Assembly: GCA_030639985.1 (NCBI GenBank)
Contig: DAOWKG010000194.1
Span: 1-9,560, forward strand
Direction of reading: 5' to 3'
DNA: 9,560 nucleotides
From: Desulfuromonadaceae bacterium
GTDB taxonomy: Bacteria > Desulfobacterota > Desulfuromonadia > Desulfuromonadales > Geopsychrobacteraceae
Shown here: positions 6,688 to 9,560 of the stretch, one piece after another
Layout: every line of letters starts with the position of its first letter
Position numbering within the stretch: position 1 is the stretch's first letter
Translations under genes and position numbers: made by a program
The notes under the pieces: model-generated
What the model was told of the DNA's origin: nothing
Seen by the model: only the letters and a program-made list of their open reading frames with translations
The model's database searches: none

Positions 6688-7552
6688 TCGGTTTCAACAA
6701 AGTACCACCGAGCCGCAATAAGTAACTGCCATCCACCGTTGGGCGAACCCCAGTAAGACTGAGAAGATCTAGTAAACTTTCTGGCGTTGTCGCAGTAGGA
6801 TGTAAGCGGATATTCAAATTTAACCGCGTCTGACTGGCCGTCTCACCCAGCATAATATTCCCCCCGCCACTTAATTCCAGAACTCCTCCCAGCAAACTGA
6901 TTTTTTCCAGATTAAGCCGCTGGCGACCAACTTTCCCCTCCAAAGACAAATCACCGATTAACAAATCGGCCGACAGACCAACTTTTTCTAACCCCACAAG
7001 TCGCGCACCATCTATTTGCAGTGAAAATTCGCCGCCGGGTTTATTGTCTGCGGCAATATTCACATCGACTATTTGTCCCGACAATAGTCCCCTGACCTGA
7101 TACGACAAATCGGGATGTTGCAATGGCGCCAAAGCGATATCACTGAAACTCGTATCAATCCAGCCATCCGTTGCCGCATCAACTTCAATCTTGCCACCAG
7201 CTAAAGCCCCTTGCAAATTGACCGCTACCTTACCAGAGAACAGATTTCCCCATCCCGGCGTTACCCGAAGCCCCAGTAGTTGTAGATCATTCAATTCGGC
7301 TATAGCGGGAAAGATGGTAAGGTCTAGTTCCAATCCCAGCGGGAACAACATCGACGCATTATGTCCACGCATTTCAGTTCCGGTCTGTTGAGAAACTTTT
7401 TGCAGCAACCGCTGCTGCAATAGATCGGCGGGAAATGCAAACCAGAACGAAAAAAAGGCACTAACAACAAACAACAACAAGCACAATATAAACAACCTGC
7501 CATTGCCAGTCCCCCGCTGCCAGCTAAAATTTTTCATAATAGTGCGGCTCAT
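6677..7552 (-). CDS. gspN: Type II secretion system protein GspN
   Basis: A 291-residue protein with one N-terminal membrane helix (about 20-40) followed by FAFPADLLQQ, which I recognise from GspN. The rest lies in the periplasm and is rich in beta-strand segments with a repeated LxLxG character (for example LQGALAGGKIEV, LSLEGKVGRQRLNL, GGVLELSGGG). GspN is an accessory component found in only some T2SS; its exact task is unsettled, and it may join the inner-membrane platform or link to the outer membrane. The length fits the long GspN of deltaproteobacteria. The start at 7552 shares ATGA with the gspM stop and has GGAG (complement of 7558-7561) before it. A second Met at residue 6 (7537) is possible. 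It is the last gene of the operon and no terminator follows: its TAG lies inside the response regulator's final codons. Confidence 0.85.
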   Translation of the reverse strand: MSRTIMKNFSWQRGTGNGRLFILCLLLFVVSAFFSFWFAFPADLLQQRLLQKVSQQTGTEMRGHNASMLFPLGLELDLTIFPAIAELNDLQLLGLRVTPGWGNLFSGKVAVNLQGALAGGKIEVDAATDGWIDTSFSDIALAPLQHPDLSYQVRGLLSGQIVDVNIAADNKPGGEFSLQIDGARLVGLEKVGLSADLLIGDLSLEGKVGRQRLNLEKISLLGGVLELSGGGNIMLGETASQTRLNLNIRLHPTATTPESLLDLLSLTGVRPTVDGSYLLRLGGTLLKPIIR

Positions 7553-8070
7553 AATTTCTCCAGTGACATCAGCACCATATTGACATCAAGAACCGCACGA
7601 TCTTCAAATCTTGGTCTGACCCGCATAGACTTCACCTGGATACCGCCGCTACGATATTCGACCGCATGGAGTAACTTGACCAATTGCGCTAACGTAACTT
7701 TTTTTAGACGGATTTCTACCAGTTGCTGTTGAAATTTACCCTGCGTCGTCGCTGGTTGGGGGCGCATGGAGAAAAGTTGGTCCCGTACCCCGGTTTGTTC
7801 GGTAATATTTTCTACCTGAGAAAAAAGGGGTCGTTTCCCTTTTTTGCGAGTATCAACGCTGGCAAGTTGCTTGCGTAATTGCACTATTTCATTGCCTATT
7901 TTTTCTACTTTAACCAAACCTCGTTGATGTGCCGCAATTTTACGATCAAGTTTTTTTATTGAATTGAGATAAGGGGTAAGCAGTGCAAACCAGACAAACA
8001 GCAGCACCAGCACAACCAAACCGCCAATTACGACCGTTTTCTCTCTCTGATTAAGGCGAGTCAGTTTCAT
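7549..8070 (-). CDS. gspM: Type II secretion system protein GspM
   Basis: A 173-residue bitopic inner-membrane protein with a short cytoplasmic start (MKLTRLNQREK), one membrane helix (about 12-31), a coiled-coil-like stretch (about 34-75: KKLDRKIAAHQRGLVKVEKI...) and a C-terminal ferredoxin-like periplasmic domain (about 115-172). This is the GspM/PilO-type layout at the usual family length. GspM pairs with GspL and stabilises the platform that passes motion from the GspE ATPase to the pseudopilus. The ATG overlaps the gspL stop (ATGA, 8067-8070), which points to translational coupling, and GGGGGTGG lies just upstream. The identification rests on architecture and on its place between gspL and gspN, because GspM sequences are poorly conserved. 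Confidence 0.85.
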   Translation of the reverse strand: MKLTRLNQREKTVVIGGLVVLVLLFVWFALLTPYLNSIKKLDRKIAAHQRGLVKVEKIGNEIVQLRKQLASVDTRKKGKRPLFSQVENITEQTGVRDQLFSMRPQPATTQGKFQQQLVEIRLKKVTLAQLVKLLHAVEYRSGGIQVKSMRVRPRFEDRAVLDVNMVLMSLEKL

Positions 8071-9452
8071 TTTCCACCCCCGTGAAATTTCAACTGCAGT
8101 TCGAAATCGACCTGACTGTTATCGGTTGCCAATTTGGCATCAACAATTTCAACGCCACTAAACAGATTATTATTCCGGAGTTTTGCCGCAACCTGATCAA
8201 CCGAATCAAACGAATCGGCATTTCCAGACAGCCGCACTTCAACATTATTATAGCTGAATTCATGTAGATCCAGCCGGATATCAGCGTCGATATCCTTAGA
8301 TAAACGTTGCAAAACTGTCGCTGCCCCGTGATTACCAAGGCCAAAAAGTTGCACCTGCTTTTGCAATTCTTGCAGTTTGCTCTCCAATTGCAACGGCACA
8401 TCAACTATCGTTGCTCCGGCAGGCATAACCTGATGGAAAACTGCAACCAATTGTTGCTTTAAACTGCGTTCTTCACTAGTTTTCTGGAGATAACCAAGAT
8501 GCATTGTCAATACCACCCCTGCCACCACCAAAAACGACAACAATGCCACCGCCACCAGTTTAGCTTTAAATATCGCCAACTGCCCGATGGCAGCATATTC
8601 TTCTTGGCGGAAATTCAATTCCCCGGTTTTTTTAGCCGCGCCCATTTCTCCCAATGCCAACAATGCCGCTGGTGCCATTTCACACGATATTTCATCGCCT
8701 AACACATCTTCTCCGGGGGTCAAAATAGTTCGATCGGTCTGATAAAGGGTGAATAATAACTCTTCGGTAACTCCGGCCCCAATAACCCAGAGAGGTAAAC
8801 CTTCATGACCGATACCATTTTCAAGTTGACTGATTTGCTGGGCAATAAAATCGAAAATCTCAGTCTCAGCCAACTCGTTTGTTCCTGGGAACAGGCGATA
8901 GTCACGAACCATGCCGTCATATATCAATGCCACCACAACTTCGAGACGGCGACAATAAATCAAAATACCATCCTGATTATTTAAAATCGGTAAAAAAGCA
9001 AAAGGGAATAGATCGATGCGGCGAGGATTCTGCTCTGGATCGGGAAAATGGGTTAACAGCTCGGTAATTTCACGCTTATTGACCACAACCGCATCAACTT
9101 CATAATCATTTTCACGCGCTCGGGGAGGCAAAAATGAAATTAAATGCTCTTCAAGCGAAATCGGCAATTGTGAACTTAGTTCTAACGGTAAAGCCGCCGC
9201 AATTTTATTTTTTTCGCGGAACGGGAAACGTAAACGGCGGAATAAACCAACCCGACACGGTAATGCGGTAACCAAACGATCACCCAAGATAATTTTTCCG
9301 CCCACCATTTCGGTGATCGCCGCCGCCGCTTCGTCGGGGGTATCATAACTGCGCTTATCCAGTTCAACATCAATTTTTCCGGGCGCTACGGTCAGAATCG
9401 CAACCCTGACGTCTATCCCTTCTAAATCGATACCGATAAAACGTTTTGACAT
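8067..9452 (-). CDS. gspL: Type II secretion system protein GspL
   Basis: A 461-residue protein. The cytoplasmic part (about 1-295) has the actin/PilM-like fold: FIGIDLEGIDVRVAIL at the start, LPCRVGLFRRLRFPF (about 64-78) and AAALPLELSSQLP as in GspL/PilM proteins. One membrane helix (about 299-321) follows, then a coiled-coil stretch and a periplasmic ferredoxin-like domain (about 385-458). GspL recruits the secretion ATPase GspE to the inner membrane and binds GspM. The length is slightly above the roughly 400 residues of the best-known members. GGTGGAG (complement of 9459-9465) precedes the ATG at 9452. The stop of gspK lies two bases upstream, and gspM starts within its stop codon, so K, L, M and N form one operon. 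Confidence 0.9.
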   Translation of the reverse strand: MSKRFIGIDLEGIDVRVAILTVAPGKIDVELDKRSYDTPDEAAAAITEMVGGKIILGDRLVTALPCRVGLFRRLRFPFREKNKIAAALPLELSSQLPISLEEHLISFLPPRARENDYEVDAVVVNKREITELLTHFPDPEQNPRRIDLFPFAFLPILNNQDGILIYCRRLEVVVALIYDGMVRDYRLFPGTNELAETEIFDFIAQQISQLENGIGHEGLPLWVIGAGVTEELLFTLYQTDRTILTPGEDVLGDEISCEMAPAALLALGEMGAAKKTGELNFRQEEYAAIGQLAIFKAKLVAVALLSFLVVAGVVLTMHLGYLQKTSEERSLKQQLVAVFHQVMPAGATIVDVPLQLESKLQELQKQVQLFGLGNHGAATVLQRLSKDIDADIRLDLHEFSYNNVEVRLSGNADSFDSVDQVAAKLRNNNLFSGVEIVDAKLATDNSQVDFELQLKFHGGGK

Positions 9453-9454
9453 TT

Positions 9455-9560
9455 TTACTCCACCTTGAAGCTTAAGACTTCGTTCCCGGTTTTTTTGACA
9501 GTAGCTTGGGCGTCACGGATTACATGATTAATCCGCCCCCGGCACAAAACTTGATAGATT
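9455..9560 (-). CDS. gspK: Type II secretion pseudopilin GspK, C-terminal end (rest outside window)
   Basis: On the - strand the frame is open from the window edge to TAA (9455-9457), two bases before the gspL ATG. The visible 34 residues run from IYQVLCRGRINHVIRDAQATV to KKTGNEVLSFKVE. The strand pattern YxVxxxGRxxxVIRDAQATV with a short LSFKVE end fits the C-terminus of GspK, and gspK normally precedes gspL. The other two frames do not give this pattern; one is stopped within 11 codons. GspK is the large minor pseudopilin that caps the T2SS pseudopilus tip in the periplasm. The fragment alone would not be enough; the call leans on gene order. Confidence 0.7.
   Translation of the reverse strand, partial: IYQVLCRGRINHVIRDAQATVKKTGNEVLSFKVE

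Noticed and set aside
8082..9067. Several short frames opposite gspL on the + strand
   Set aside because: All are shadows of the gspL coding frame with no domain signal or start context.
1..9560. CRISPR array, tRNA/rRNA, insertion sequence, prophage or defence genes
   Set aside because: No regularly spaced repeats, no cloverleaf or rRNA-like sequence, no transposase or phage protein and no nuclease-type motifs were seen on either strand.

Overview
The window looks like chromosomal DNA from a Gram-negative bacterium of the former Deltaproteobacteria, most likely a Desulfuromonadales/Geobacter-type organism. This rests on the gspK-L-M-N gene order with a long GspN at the end, an RRM-type RNA-binding protein, a DUF3617 protein, a tandem-Cache sensor kinase, outer-membrane and signal-peptide proteins, and moderate GC with many GGAG-type ribosome binding sites. 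The assignment is inferred from gene families, not from a marker gene.

Left part (1-1612, + strand): the C-terminal end of an RRM RNA-binding protein cut by the window edge. A 132-base spacer follows, with a perfect 12-bp palindrome and a weak terminator/promoter region. Then come a secreted DUF3617 protein (349-777) and an outer-membrane beta-barrel protein (848-1612) that has its own good promoter and ribosome binding site.

Middle (1613-4820): a perfect 13-bp REP-like hairpin lies just after the barrel gene and inside the 5' end of the longest reading frame of a large sensor histidine kinase. I therefore place that kinase's start at GTG 1723. The kinase has two periplasmic Cache modules, HAMP, HisKA and HATPase, and no adjacent response regulator. 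It converges on a nitronate-monooxygenase-like flavoprotein gene on the - strand (3750-4820); an inverted repeat lies between them.

Right-middle (4821-6687): a 142-base divergent control region separates the flavoprotein gene from a two-component pair transcribed kinase first, then OmpR/PhoB-type regulator. The kinase has two membrane helices, a very short periplasmic loop and no HAMP. The control region holds GTAA-core direct repeats and a sigma70-like promoter whose predicted start lies almost at the kinase ATG.

Right (6677-9560, - strand): the end of a type II secretion operon, gspK (C-terminus only, cut by the window edge), gspL, gspM and gspN. The genes are coupled by a 2-base gap and two ATGA overlaps. 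The gspN stop overlaps the response regulator stop by 11 bp, so the two transcription units run tail to tail with no terminator between them. Together L and M form the inner-membrane platform, K caps the pseudopilus, and N is an accessory inner-membrane/periplasmic protein.

I found no CRISPR array, tRNA, rRNA, transposase or clear defence or biosynthetic system. Nothing here is clearly a new system. The points most worth a second look are the REP element with the doubtful kinase start, the repeat-bearing near-leaderless promoter of the kinase-regulator pair, and the regulator/gspN overlap.
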